DNA from: Carex sylvatica
Lineage: Eukaryota > Streptophyta > Magnoliopsida > Poales > Cyperaceae
Reading direction: 5' to 3'
DNA: 64,000 nucleotides
Assembly (NCBI GenBank): GCA_964058845.1
Contig: CAXKVR010000027.1
Coordinates: forward strand, 124,001 to 188,000
This document shows, piece by piece, positions 47,188-59,092 of this stretch (its first letter is position 1; every line of letters begins with the position of its first letter). Both the position numbers and the translations under genes were made by a program. A model generated the notes under the pieces. That model made no database searches and was not told where the DNA came from. It worked only from the letters and a program-made list of their open reading frames with translations.

Positions 47188-49328
47188 ATGAGAGAGATGG
47201 AAGAGAAGAAGCGAGTAGATGCGGCGTCGGAGGAGCTGGAGCGGCGGAGTAAGTACCTCAGCTCTCTAATCGAGCGCACGAAGATTAAATCAGAGAGCGA
47301 CCAGGAAGAGGCGGCCACGGACAGGAGGAAGAACAAGGAGAAGGTGAAGGAGGAGGATAGGGGAGTAGAGGCGGTCAGAGGGGGAGGAGAACTCGACAAA
47401 GAGTTTATGAAGAAGATTAGGGTTAGAGCCGCTGACATGGCGCCCGCTTTACAGAGGCGAGCTTTTAGGTGTGCACGGGAGGTGTTCGATGCAATGCCTA
47501 AGCTAGAGAACAAGCGTCTTGCTCTGGCCTTGAAGAAGGTACTTCATCTTTCTGCCTGCCAGTTGATTATCTAATTGGAGGTTATTATTTGATTAATTTG
47601 CTTGAAAGTACCTTGGTATTTAGCTTGATGGCTTGCTCAGTTTTGAACCCCTGAGCTCTTATTATTACAGGAATGATGGATAAACTTTTAGCACTGTCAA
47701 TTTTCTGAAATTATACAAGTGAGAGTACATTAGTGATGACGTCTGATACTCTAATTTGTTTCACCCTTTAAGGATTTTGGTTTTGATGGGCAAAAGTTTT
47801 GACCCTAAATTTTCTTAAATCACAAAATTAATGGACTACGTTAGTGATGAGGCTCATCACTATCGGTGCTAGGTCCGTGGCTCGGTTTAAATGGGTTTTT
47901 AATGAGGGTAAATTTATTCCAAGATGAGATGGGTAAAATTACTATGTCACATTATTAAGATTAGCCAGTATTTTGTTCCGATGATTAATTAACTTGTTTG
48001 GGACTAAAGGCTTGGTTGTTGTGTTATTAATTGATCTGTTGTGAACTTGAGTTATTGTTTAGTTGCATGGGCAATTCCATGTATATTTATAGCTTAGTTA
48101 CATTAGCTGCTTTCACTCTAAATGTGGGACTGCACTCTTCTTAGCTGTTCAAACTTTCTGGTCTGCTGTTCTGAAAGCTGACGGAAGGTTTAATTAATTT
48201 CTACTTAAAATTGGTGTACTTGTGTAATTAGCTCCATCATAGGAACCAGTTCAGAACATCATCAGTGCACCTTGGATTTAATTGGCAAATGTTCTACTCT
48301 CCATTTTCTTCAAGAAAGAATTACAAAGATATTATTTTGTTGAGAATGGAATGAAATAAAGGACTTTTGCTGAGATATGCACTTCTAACCTAAAAATTGG
48401 GACTTCTTTTAGTTTGGTAACATATAATATGGGGAGCATGTCCATAGAAACCAACCCTAAGCCTAGCCTGCTCTTTTTCTAATACCCTAGACTTCAAGTA
48501 ATGACAATAACTTAATTACACTGATGTTTATTTTATAGAGGAGGGTTCCAATGCCTCATGTCTTTCATACCTCATCATACCTCATATTTTATATCTTCGT
48601 TTTCAAAGTTCAAATTGTCGATCCAAACCGTTCAACATGATATATATACTAAAATATGGTTAGGGATGAAATTTTATAATTTTTGGAATTTTTTTACTAT
48701 TTTGTAAGATGGGTAGAAAATTACTGTTTTTTGAACGGTTCAAAAACAGTGAGTTGTACATATCTTAAAAAATAGTAAAAAAAATCCAAAAAATGTAAAA
48801 TTTCATCTCCATGCATATTTTAGTATAAATATTATGTTTAACGGTTCGGATCGACAATTTGGATTTTGAAAACGAAGATATAAAATATGAGGTATGATGA
48901 GGTATGAAAAAGATGAGGCATTGGAACCCCTCCTCTTATTTTATTAAAACATAGGAAAATGTCAAAATCTTACCAACACTAACTTCACCACACTGGATTT
49001 CATCTTATATACACACTGGATTGCATGTGTAATTATATATTTCTGACTGATATGATATCTCCATATATCTAGACCTGTCTCCCAAATCCATCCAGGCCAT
49101 CTCTCTACTTTTTAGTTAATTTTATTTACTTTTTTGCAACTGAGATAACTCTGCTGGTGCTTTTGTTAACAGGAATTTGATACAGCATATGGGCCTGCTT
49201 GGCACTGCATAGTGGGGACCAGTTTCGGCTCATATGTAACCCATTCTTTGGGGGGCTTCTTGTATTTCTCCATGGACAAGGTCTATGTACTCCTCTTCAG
49301 GACAGCCGTTGAGCCACTGGCACATTGA
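47188..49328 (+). CDS. dynein light chain LC8 type, N-terminally extended
   Basis: LC8 is a small dimeric hub protein that binds short linear motifs in partner proteins. Plants lack dynein heavy chains, so here it probably acts outside dynein (known of the family). Exon 1 is 47188-47538 and exon 2 is 49173-49328, giving 168 aa. The LC8 fold spans about residues 77-168: IRVRAADMAPALQRRAFRCA, LENKRLALALKK, then EFDTAYGPAWHCIVGTSFGS and GGFLYFSMDKVYVLLF. The first 75 residues are a charged Lys/Glu/Arg-rich extension, likely helical, absent from the minimal roughly 90-aa LC8. A second in-frame ATG lies 9 bp downstream. The intron is 1634 bp, GT-AG, and hosts a fold-back MITE. The C-terminus is normal (AVEPLAH). 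Confidence 0.95.
48537..48936. mobile_element. fold-back MITE in the LC8 intron
   Basis: 400 bp. The left end AGAGGAGGGTTCCAATGCCT pairs with the mirrored right end AGGCATTGGAACCCCTCCTC; the arms pair over most of their length around a centre near 48740. Perfect 8-bp direct repeats TATTTTAT flank it (48529-48536, 48937-48944). The core (ATTTTTTTACTATTT and mirror, AACGGTTC.GATCGACAATTT) is the one shared by the elements at 9.2, 17.3-19.2 and 44.6 kb. Confidence 0.85.
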
Positions 49329-50124
49329 CCGAACCAATCGCACAGTTCTTGGCTGATCACTTTGTTAAAAATGGAAAACACGTTCTGAAAAGAATTAGCT
49401 GTAGTTTTTATTTGACACATTTGGTGATAGTTCAAGGGACTATTACTGGTAATTTGTAAATTGCATTTCATCCTTATTAGTGTCATGGAACGTTTGTTTT
49501 CTCCTTTTTTTGGCGCCTTATCTTAAGAATTGATTTCCTTCTATTCTGTACCGAGCCTTGTTATCAGATAGGGGTTTGTTATGGATTTACAACTACAATT
49601 CTCATTTTGTCAGTGGCTAACTTGCCTTGATTGAATATGCTTGTTGTAAGGTTGGTAATATTTTGTTACTGCCAGGGAATTTTGTCATATTGTGTAACAC
49701 TTGTGTTACTTTTTATTTTATTTCTTCTATTAGCTAGATGCAACCTGTTAATCGGAAAACAATTGTTTCCCAATTGGTGTGAATTGGTGTGAATTGGTGT
49801 GAATAGCCCCCATTATGTTCTTTTTAAGCTTTATTTTTGGGAAATTCTTAAAATCTACAATGTTGTGAACTCTTATTGAATCCCTAAATATGATCCAAGT
49901 TCCGCTTTTCTTCAATATCTGGAAATGTAAACGTAAGTCGTCAACTATCATGCAAACTAAAGCACATAAAACCAAAATATATAGGTGGGGCAGAAATAAA
50001 TAAATAAATAAATAATAAAAAAAAGGAGACGGGAGAACTTGAGAGAAAACAACAACAACAATTGAAACTCTATGTTCAATTTCAAAAAAAGAAACTCTAT
50101 AATGTTCCATCTTTTACGCCCCAA
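49329..50124. other. convergent 3' region between LC8 and APO genes
   Basis: Contains the 3' UTRs of two convergent genes. The 10-bp word GAATTGGTGT occurs in tandem at 49775-49804, and TAAA tandem repeats lie at 49997-50016. No gene was seen. Confidence 0.5.
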
Positions 50125-53100
50125 TTATACAACCATCTCGACCTCTTTCAAGCTAGTCGGTATCCCCACATTCAGCCTCATAGTGCCCTTGTACTTATCC
50201 GGTACAGTGCACCCGGCCTGTGCACACATCTCCACCACTGCTGGAGCCTGTCCATAAAAACTCTTCAACTCTCTTTTCAATTCCTCCACCGACTCCGGCA
50301 TATGCCACACATATCTTGGGGGCACCTGCTAGGGCAAAACTAATTATTAAATTGGCATTACCTATGATCACATGATTTAGAACAATTAAATAGCAGCATT
50401 TGTACAAACAAATTTCTTCATTTGTTTATTTTCATCTATTCGATCAGAGATCTAAAACTTTATAAACAATTTAGTTAACGTGGTTTAATCATGTAAAGCA
50501 TATTTTAATGAATATTATGTCCCCAGTTTCTGTTTCTCTACCCATCAGAGTTATTAAATGTACATAAAACATTAGAATTGCATTCTTCTATCAGCTAAAG
50601 CTGTATATTAAAGTAACTGCTTGGTAAACAGAACATTACCAAATCATCAAGCACTGATGCCTGCCAACCATGCTGTCCATTCCTCTGCTGGTGCTTATGG
50701 GCCCCACAGTTCTGTGCCTTATGTCCTGTGGGTCCCACATGCACCTCAGGACAGTACCCACAGACTCTCACAGTATACTTCTTCATCAGTCTCTCAGCCC
50801 CTAGCCTCACTGTCTCCCAAGCCTCAATCGTCTCCTCTGCCAGCTGAACAGTCTCTTCATGGCTTAACGGGGCCACAACATCCTCATCAGGTAATATCTC
50901 AAGTATCGGTACTTTATGCTTATTGGGTTTCGGGTCTCGCAAGTGATCCTCATTTGCATCAATAATTTCTTTCCTGCCGATGCGGATTACGGGTATGCGA
51001 CGCCTCTTGGTTGGGAGGTCAGGCAGGTCAACACCAGCCTGGATGCAGAGCTCAACTAATGCCGGGACCCGCGGAACAGAGAAGCGCTCATGGTGTGGTA
51101 TGCGAGGGCCCAGGCGGTCAAAGAGGTGGAAGCACTCTACAGGGACAAATATGTCTTCTGCTGAGAAAGTGCGGGTCCAGTCGTGGGTCCCATTTCGACG
51201 GTTTGAGTGATGGCCCCTGCATGATTTGAATGGGTGACCAATGGATCCCACATGGATCTCATTGCAATACCTACAATGGTTTTGCACAGTTTTAAGTAGC
51301 AATTAAGCTCCACAGCAGTAAGGTCTCAGTAAAAGACACAGCAATCTAATGCTAGCTATGCTACATGGCGGTTACATTGAATAATAAATTTATTAACTGT
51401 ATTTATACCATTAACTGATTATACCAAAAGACTCAAATAAGTAATATAAAATCACACAGAATATGGTAAAAGAATAGAGGGAGGCTATAAAGAGGGAGGA
51501 CAAGATGGATTTAGATATTATTATATCTTTTTGTCTACTATGGAACTGAATACTGGATTGGTCAGAGACAAATTGCAACAATGAAAAAAAAAAAAATCAA
51601 GCTCTGTCGGTTTTCTTTATGTGAATTTTGAACTGATTATTCATGCATTAAGTACTCCCTTTAACATTAGTACCCTATAATATCATAATTGGAAAAATAT
51701 ATTAATATTTTTTTTTGTAGCTTTAGTATTTCTTATAGCTTAGCAATTGAGTATAGAAAAAGCGATAACGGGCTACTCGTAACATTAGCTCTGCATCATC
51801 AAATTATAAGGAGGCTATGCTGAAACATGAAATAAGTTGGTAATTGTTGCTTACAGGCTTACCACTGCTAGGAAATACTGTCAAGGGCAGGGAATAAGCT
51901 ACTGAAATTGTATTGGCCTACTGATATATTTCTGATAGCAACAAGTCTCAAAACTTATTCACCTTTTAAAAAAGCTCAAATTTACCAGTTTTTGTTAAAA
52001 AGAAAAAAAAAAGCTTATACAGAGCTTGACTTCGCATGTGATAAGCCACAAGAATTAAGCCCCCAGAAAAAAAAAAAAGAAAAAAAAAAGTTTTCAAACG
52101 AGAACCATACTATTTGCAGGTGCAATAGTGATATATGCTGACACAACAAGGTAAACAACATATTCGACATGATAAGGGAAACAAATGTGACAGAGATTAC
52201 TTGCATGCTTGTACAGGCACCGCCTTCAGAAGCTGCTTCAAGTTATTGATTAGTGTGACCCTGGCATTCATTAACTGGTATGCTACTGGTATTAGGCTCC
52301 TGACGAGCATCCCATTTCTCGGGGGCAAAGTTGGGATTCTAGGCTTTCCCCTTGCCTTTTTTATCCTCTCTCTTGCAGCACGTCTGAGTTCCACTATTGG
52401 TATGGGAAATGGCTTCTTTTCTTTCCTTGAGTAGTGTCGTGGCAAATCGGTATTTTGAGGGTAGTTACATTTGATGACCATACAACTATATGGAAAGGAA
52501 TTAAAATAATTATACATACAAATTTATGCTCAATAGTCAAAACTTCAAAAGTAAGAAAACCTAATTTAAATTCAGCTACAGGTTTCAGTATGTACCATCC
52601 AAGGGTGGATTTATGTGGGTAGAACATTTTGCCTAATTTACCCCCATATTTTAGGCTGCTGCAATTCTTCAGTATCAACTCCCATACTTATATTAAGCGC
52701 TATTAATTCAATAACTGTACAGTTGATCCCAATTGCAAAAATATTTTGATTTGCCCGAATCACCCCTGGTACCAGCCAGGTCATCTAACACCTGGTACTG
52801 AGCCAATACTGGAAACTTTGATATTCATTCATCATTTTTGGGTTTTAGTTAGTGCTCGAGTTTCATACAAGTGTCAGAGCTTAATTTGGGGATAACACAG
52901 AAGTTCAGGCCAAGAAATCCATTAAATTGATCTCATGTTACAGGTACAATTGTGATGATATACCTGTTAGGTCTATTACTTAACAACGTACAGAGTAAAT
53001 AATTGGAATTTGTAAATACCAAATTCCAGAAATTGAAAGTGTTAGGGGAAGCAAACCTGATGCGCCGGCCTTTCTTGTGTGTCCAGCTTAAAATTGGTGC

Positions 53101-53447
53101 ATATGCACTCAATTCCTCCTTGAAAATGTAGGAAAAACCAATTATTCACAAGTAAAAGAAATGTAATTGACTATGTGGTCCCAGACTCTGCCTATCAGAT
53201 GTAATTATAATCACAATGAAATCCACTCAAAATAAGATAAATTAACAGCTTATTCATTGGATAGAACCTTATTTGATAAAAGATGGTTAATTGAGCTCGA
53301 ATAGGTGAGGCGACAGCCAAAGAATCCACTCAAAGGAGCGCTACGTCGGAGAAAGCATCGATAAGGCGAAGTTCTCATCCGATTAGAACTGGATGGGGCA
53401 AAAGGAGAAGTAGGCGAAGGAAGGAGAGAGCATGAAGAGCTTCTCAT
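50125..53447 (-). CDS. APO: APO-family organelle RNA-binding protein (APO2/APO3-like)
   Basis: APO proteins bind organellar group II introns and promote their splicing or 4Fe-4S complex assembly in chloroplasts or mitochondria (known for APO1). The - strand exons 53447-53268, 53118-53057, 52485-52201, 51270-50640 and 50325-50125 give 452 aa with all phases closing. Two APO repeats are visible, each with Cys/His zinc-binding sets: first CKYCNEIHVGSIGHPFKSC with RNGTHDW, then VCGYCPEVHVGPTGHKAQNC with RNGQHGW. They are preceded by KKPFPIPIVELRRAARER and followed by FYGQAPAVVEMCAQAGC. The N-terminus (MRSSSCSLLPSPTSPFAPSS) is Ser/Arg-rich and acid-poor, a transit peptide. Sequence features fit APO2 and APO3 better than APO1 or APO4; chloroplast or mitochondrial targeting cannot be decided by eye. 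The exon 1 donor (AAG/GTTCTA) is weak. Confidence 0.92.
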
Positions 53448-56157
53448 CTCTAAAACCCCCGCTGCTTACCCGAGTAACAATTTGTGACAGTCACACTCAC
53501 ACAGCAGAATGTGGAACGAAATATCTTTCTTATTTTTTCAATTATTTCATGTAACTTTTTGGGACATAGCAGACTTTAATTGGGCCTAATTGGGTCTAAA
53601 CTGGAATTTGTTTAGTTTCCGGGCCTAAACTAAGACCAATTAAATATGTACTTGTATAAGCTAACAAACATGTTTAAAGGAGAAAGAAGAAAGAAAAAAA
53701 CTGATTAGCTTTCTAACCAAGTTTGTTTTGTTACATCATAATTGCTTTTCTTAAACAGTAAATAGCATGTGCGATTCTTATGCTTTAATATATCCTGTTT
53801 AGACATGTTTGCTCAGCTGATTTTTTGTGTGCTCAAATGTAATTTTCATACAATGAAACTTTAGTGTTGGCTTTGTTTGTTCCGGACACAAATATACTGA
53901 CAGCAATCTTGTTGATTGTACTGATTTTTTAATCATGCATCATGAGACTTGTAAATTTTAGACTGATATGATTTTTTTTAATTTTCTAGACTTATTTTTT
54001 AATTGTTTATGGTTTTACATTCTTTCAGGTTATTTTGGCATTATTATTGCATCTTTTTTCTGGTGAAACAAGTATTTAGAGTAATTTAATATTTTTTAAT
54101 ATTAGAGAAAAATTATTTGGCAACTATAATTAAACAAGTATTTAGATTAAAATTAATTACCAGATCTGTCTGAATTTTTTTTAAATTGCATGTATTTCAG
54201 AAAAAAAAAAAAATCTATCAGATTTTCTTTTGATATGAGAACAATTATTTGACAAATATTTTTTGTGACGATTGTTTACAAAATTCGTCAAAAGAGTAAA
54301 AAGAAGAAGAAGAGTGCACTGAATCGCTAAACAATGTTTGAAATTGCTCTGCTGTGTGCGGCGGTGCTTTTGGAAGAACACCGTACTTGTGTTGCTCACC
54401 AATTCTGTGTACATATTCATTATTAAATTTTCAACGCATGTTGAGAATTTTTGTGCGTTATAATTTATTGTTTGTAAAACAACTATTTTGACAAAATTTT
54501 CAAAATGAAACAGTTGTTCTGACAATTTAATGATTAATTTTTTTTTTACAAAACTTTAAGACCCTTTTTTATTATTACAAGGCATTTGATTTTAAAAAAG
54601 CATTACAAGTTTAAAATCACATGTATGCGTTATAACGCATCAATAGTTTTCACAATTTCTTGCTCTCTTTCATGGAACCAACTCTGCTGCTCTCTAAATA
54701 GGAGAGCAGGATTGCTATTTTAAACCTAACTGTTCATTTGTGTTGAGATTCGTGTATGAAAAATTCAACGGTTAGATTTTGAATAGCATGATCCTGCTCA
54801 GAGAGCAGTGGAATCAGATCCCCTCTCATTACCTATAAATAAGAGGTCATTGACCGTTTCAAGTATACTATTTAAGTCTCCCTCTCTCTCTCTAAAAAAA
54901 TCATTCGAGGTTTCAATTATAAATTCAAGTAATTTGGTCTTAATTTCACAATATTAACAAGTTAATTTGGTCATGTATTGAGTGGTTGTTTGAGAGCTAG
55001 AGTTTTTTTTTATGATTGATAATAATAATTTATTTAAAGATACATAAGCGATTCATTTGATGTTATAAGATCTTTCTTTTTTAAGATAGTAAAAAAGTAC
55101 ACTTCAAAATGTTAATCCCCAAAACATAAAAGTATCAGTTTATGTTACGACCATCTACACGTTTAATTTTTTTGGAATAACTTGTAGATATAAGCTTCCA
55201 ATTCAGGGACAATTGAACACTTATTTATTATTATTATTTTTTTTTTAAGATACGTAGGTGGTTTTAGAAAAATATCACATGTACTCTATCAATCAATTTT
55301 ATTAAAAAGTGGGTAAAATTATACGGCAAATGTAAGTAGCTGATTGGATCGTTAATTTTTTATTCACAGAAAATATTTTGAAATAAAGACTATAAGAGAG
55401 AGAAAAAGAAGAGTATCACAGTTTTTTTGATGCATAGTAAGTTTGGATCGGTAAATATTTCACTGATTCAGAGATCTGTTTAATTTTTTTTTCAGCTTTT
55501 GTCGATCAAAACAACTTTTAGGATCTGTTCGACTGTACAGTGGGATTGAAAATGGGTACGGGAATGTAAAAATTTTGAACTGAAAATTACTGTTTACGTG
55601 GGAAAAAAAAAATTCAGTCTGAGTGAATTTTCGTTTTCTCACGTGAACAGTGATTTGTGGGAGCAGCCAAACAGGCCCTTAGCTTCTGTGAAGGTGTATA
55701 GAATTGAAAGAAAGAAAAAGAAAATGCGCTTAGTTTCCGTGCACAGACTCATTATCGGTAGTTGAGAAAAAAAAAATGTTTTTGAATCGGTAGAAACTTT
55801 ACCATTTGAATTGGTAGAAATTGTACGGATACATCGAAAAAACTGAGATACTTTTTTGTCTTATTTTATAATATTTTCTATAAATAAAAAAAAATTCTCG
55901 ATTGGATATCCAAAGGTACAAATTTGTATGCAAATCATTACGATTACAACCAAGGCAGACAGGCACTTGAGCAAATTTATAAGACACTCTAGGAAGACAC
56001 TCCAGTCTAGCTTCTAAATTTTCACAATTAATTTCTTTGGTACCGGAAATGATTCTTGAAAGAAAAGAGAATTGTGGTTAAATAAAATAACCTGCACCAA
56101 GAAAATGCCAAAACTTGGGGAAAAAGTTTTCATGATGACTAAACACAAATCAAACAC
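53448..56157. other. intergenic between APO and GDSL genes
   Basis: This holds the upstream region of APO at the left and the promoter of the first GDSL gene at the right, with AT-rich DNA between. One fold-back MITE is listed separately (54678-54825). No convincing coding sequence was seen; several 60-110 codon frames have low complexity. Confidence 0.55.
54678..54825. mobile_element. fold-back MITE, relative of 27850-28018
   Basis: The left arm 54678-54730 (CTGCTGCTCTCTAAATAGGA..GCAGGATTGCTATTTTAAAC) mirrors the right arm 54770-54825 (..GAATAGCATGATCCTGCTCA..). The loop contains TTGAGATTCGTG, as in the GH9-intron copy. Confidence 0.6.
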
Positions 56158-56164
56158 TATAAAA
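56158..56164 (+). promoter_or_regulatory. TATA box of GDSL gene 1
   Basis: TATAAAA 87 bp before the start codon; the paralogue has TATAAAT at almost the same distance (84 bp), which supports both. Confidence 0.7.
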
Positions 56165-56244
56165 CCCCTTCAAATTAATGCATTTAACCACAACTCCACT
56201 GCCACAACACAAACCATTATCAGATACACTAATTAAGCACCAGA

Positions 56245-57918
56245 ATGGCAACACTTGCAGCAATTTTTGTTATAGCTTTTGCTTTTGTCATGTCAATATC
56301 TGACATGGCAGCAGCCAAAGGACCGGTAGTGTACGTGTTTGGCGACTCTATGTCGGATGTGGGGAACAATAACTACCTGCTTCTGTCCATTGCCAAATCA
56401 GACTATCCTTGGTACGGGATCGATTACTACACTGGCTGGCCGACTGGAAGATTCAGCAACGGAAGAACTATAGGCGATATCATGTGTAAGTTAATTAACA
56501 TCCAAATGTTTACAGTAATTTTCAGAATTTTTTTCCTAATTCTTCTCTAGAAAGCGACTGATTGATATATGTTGTATTTTGTAATGTAGCTGCTAAATTT
56601 GGAGTTCCCTCTCAGCCAGCTTACCTCTCTCTGTACATGACCGACAATGCGATACTTCAAGGCGTCAATTTTGCTTCTGGTGGTGCCGGCATTCTCAATG
56701 AAACTGGAATTTACTTTGTAAGAGTTGTTATATTTTTTTATCTGAATTTGGTTGCAGTAGTTAATTTTCATGAATTTCTCAGAAAAAATAGGTACAAAAA
56801 TGAAGAGGTCTTACTGATCTGCTTTCTTTCATGTGCATTGCAGGTTCAGTATCTCTCATTTGATGTTCAAATAGATGCATATGAGAAAGTAAATGAGGGC
56901 GTCAAAGCGAAGATCGGAGATGCTGCTGCTGAGAAATTATCCAACGAAGCACTCTTCTTGATTGGACTCGGTATCCAAACTTGATTCCATTTATCTGTTT
57001 GTCAGAAAAATATTGACAGCACTCTCAAACTTAATTGTATTTCAAAATAGTTCTATTGAGGTCATTCTTATTTTAACTTTTTCTTCGGTTTCGTTATGTA
57101 GGGAGCAATGACTATGTAAACAACTTCATGAGGCCTTTCATGGCAGATGGCATAGTCTACACTCATGATGAATTTGTAGTTCTCCTGACCACCACATTGA
57201 GCAAACAATTCAAGGCACTTTCTCTCCCATAATCATAATTTAATTCATATTTCACAACAAATTACCAAAAGACCTCCCAAATTAGATTCTAATAAATTAT
57301 GTGTAATTTCTTCCTATCAGAGACTATACAGTCTTGGGGCTAGAAAAATCGTGTTCACCGGTCTCGCTCCAATGGGGTGCATCCCGTCCCAGAGGGTCTT
57401 GACAGGAACCGGCGAGTGCCTTACTGAATTGAATGAGTACGTGTTGGTGTTCAATGCAGCAGCAAAGAAAATGATCGATGAATTGAATGAGAAGCTCCCT
57501 GGCGCACAATTGGTGTTTGTTGATACCTACTCTGTTGTCATGGACCTCATTGATCACCCTAAAAAATACGGTAATATATAAATACAATATTCATCCATGT
57601 TTTTCTAGAAAATTTGAAAATTAATTATACTTGCAATATTTAAATCAATTTTTGATAATTGAACTAGGGTTCAAGAGTTCACACACATCATGTTGCAATG
57701 TGGACACAACCGTCGGGGGCCTCTGCCTCCCAAATGCGCAAGTCTGTGCCAACCGAAAGGATTATGTGTTTTGGGACGCATACCACACCTCCGATGCAGC
57801 CAATCAGGTCATTGCTGACAAAATGTTTCCATATATCAAAGCTGTAGTTGAAGGTTTTGTTGACACCCCTTCAGCTCCTGCTAATGCAACCGCTCCAGCT
57901 CCGGCACATCATAAGTGA
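56245..57918 (+). CDS. GDSL esterase/lipase, At5g37690-like (copy 1)
   Basis: A secreted SGNH-hydrolase acting on ester bonds; the natural substrate is unknown. The exons are 56245-56485, 56590-56717, 56844-56970, 57102-57214, 57321-57570 and 57668-57918, giving 369 aa. Signal peptide about residues 1-25 (MATLAAIFVIAFAFVMSISD..). Catalytic blocks: FGDSMSDVGNNN (Ser), GVNFASGGAGI (Gly), GLGSNDYVNNF (Asn) and FWDAYHTSDAAN (Asp and His). The C-terminus is a Pro/Ala tail (PAPAHHK). Exon 4 appears to end in a GC donor (AAG/GCACTT); the paralogue uses GT at the same place, and no other donor preserves the frame. Exons 1-5 have exactly the same lengths as in copy 2, 3.1 kb downstream on the same strand, so the two arose by tandem duplication. 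A TATA box lies 87 bp upstream of the ATG. Confidence 0.95.
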
Positions 57919-59083
57919 ATTTGAGAAGGGTTTTTGTTATGTGGGGTTTAGTTTTGATTACTGTTTTTTGTTGTTGAATATAGTACTATTTATACAAATT
58001 AATATATTGACGCGCGAGTAGCGTCGAGTTCTTTGAATTGATGAATGGTGTACAAGAAGAAGGTTATATTAGGGTACTTTTTTCATGTCTAGATTACAAG
58101 CGATCTTTGTTGTATCCAAGATGCGTTTAATGAATTTAAGTCAGTTTAACGAGCTATATTTGCATCTTGCATCTGCTTCAGATCTTGATATAAACCCATT
58201 GTTTAGACTTTAGTCTCTGCTCACTGCCATAGCTAATCAAGTAATTAACATGTAAGGCTAACAAATTGACTTGGAATAATGATTATGTATCAAGCCTCCC
58301 AAGTGTTATGTGCGAATTAATGATGGTTCTTGTTGATTTGAATGGGAATTTATGTCAGCTGTTATACGAAAAGAAATAACTAACTTTCAACGAAACCTAA
58401 ACAAAATTAATTATGTCATCAAGATTTCATTATATTCAAAAAATGAAATAATAGGTGCTTGTTCTAGTTGTACTGCTGAAAAATTGTGTCCAAGCAGAAC
58501 ATTACCGGAAAAAAAAGGTAAATATTTTTGTAAGATTTAAGATATGTTTTGCTCCAGTAAAAGCAGAGTGTACTAAACTATGTTGCTAGTAAAAAAGGAT
58601 ATATGAAAACCATTTTTTTTTTACAGCAATAACATGTTACATGTGGCTTCAAAATTAGTTGAAAAAGTATTTACATGTGTGTTATTTTTTTTGGCTACTA
58701 ATCAAATGTTAATGGATAATAAATCCATTTCCAAATTGTACTAAACTCAACATGAATTATGGTGAAATTTGGCTACTAATATTTATTTTGGCTTGACAAA
58801 CAACTTTCATATGTACAACAGAATTATGGTGAAATTTGCACAGAAAAAGTTATCCGGAAAAATCACACTGGTCAATTCCCAAAAAATCTATGACTAGTCC
58901 AAGGCATGCTTCAATGAATTGTAATTGTACTTTATTTTAACAAACATATATGATACAATAAGTAAAACTCAAAGGGGCATGCCATGGGTAATTATGAATA
59001 TTTTGTTATTGAAACAAAAGATAATTTTATTATTTCAGTTTGACGTTTGTGGCAATAAAATAAACCGTACATTTCCCTAGTGG
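57919..59083. other. intergenic between the GDSL paralogues (left part)
   Basis: 3' flank of GDSL copy 1, then AT-rich DNA. The word GAATTATGGTGAAATTTG occurs twice (58754, 58821). A 62-codon frame at 58352-58540 has no recognisable family. Confidence 0.5.
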
Positions 59084-59092
59084 AAATAGGCC

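Noticed and set aside
47154..47513. A 119-codon - strand frame, Ser/Leu-rich
   Set aside because: Antisense shadow of LC8 exon 1.
50621..51229. + strand frames of 72-114 codons
   Set aside because: Antisense shadows of the large APO exon, which carries the conserved zinc-binding repeats on the - strand.
57324..57587. An 87-codon - strand frame
   Set aside because: Antisense of GDSL exon 5.
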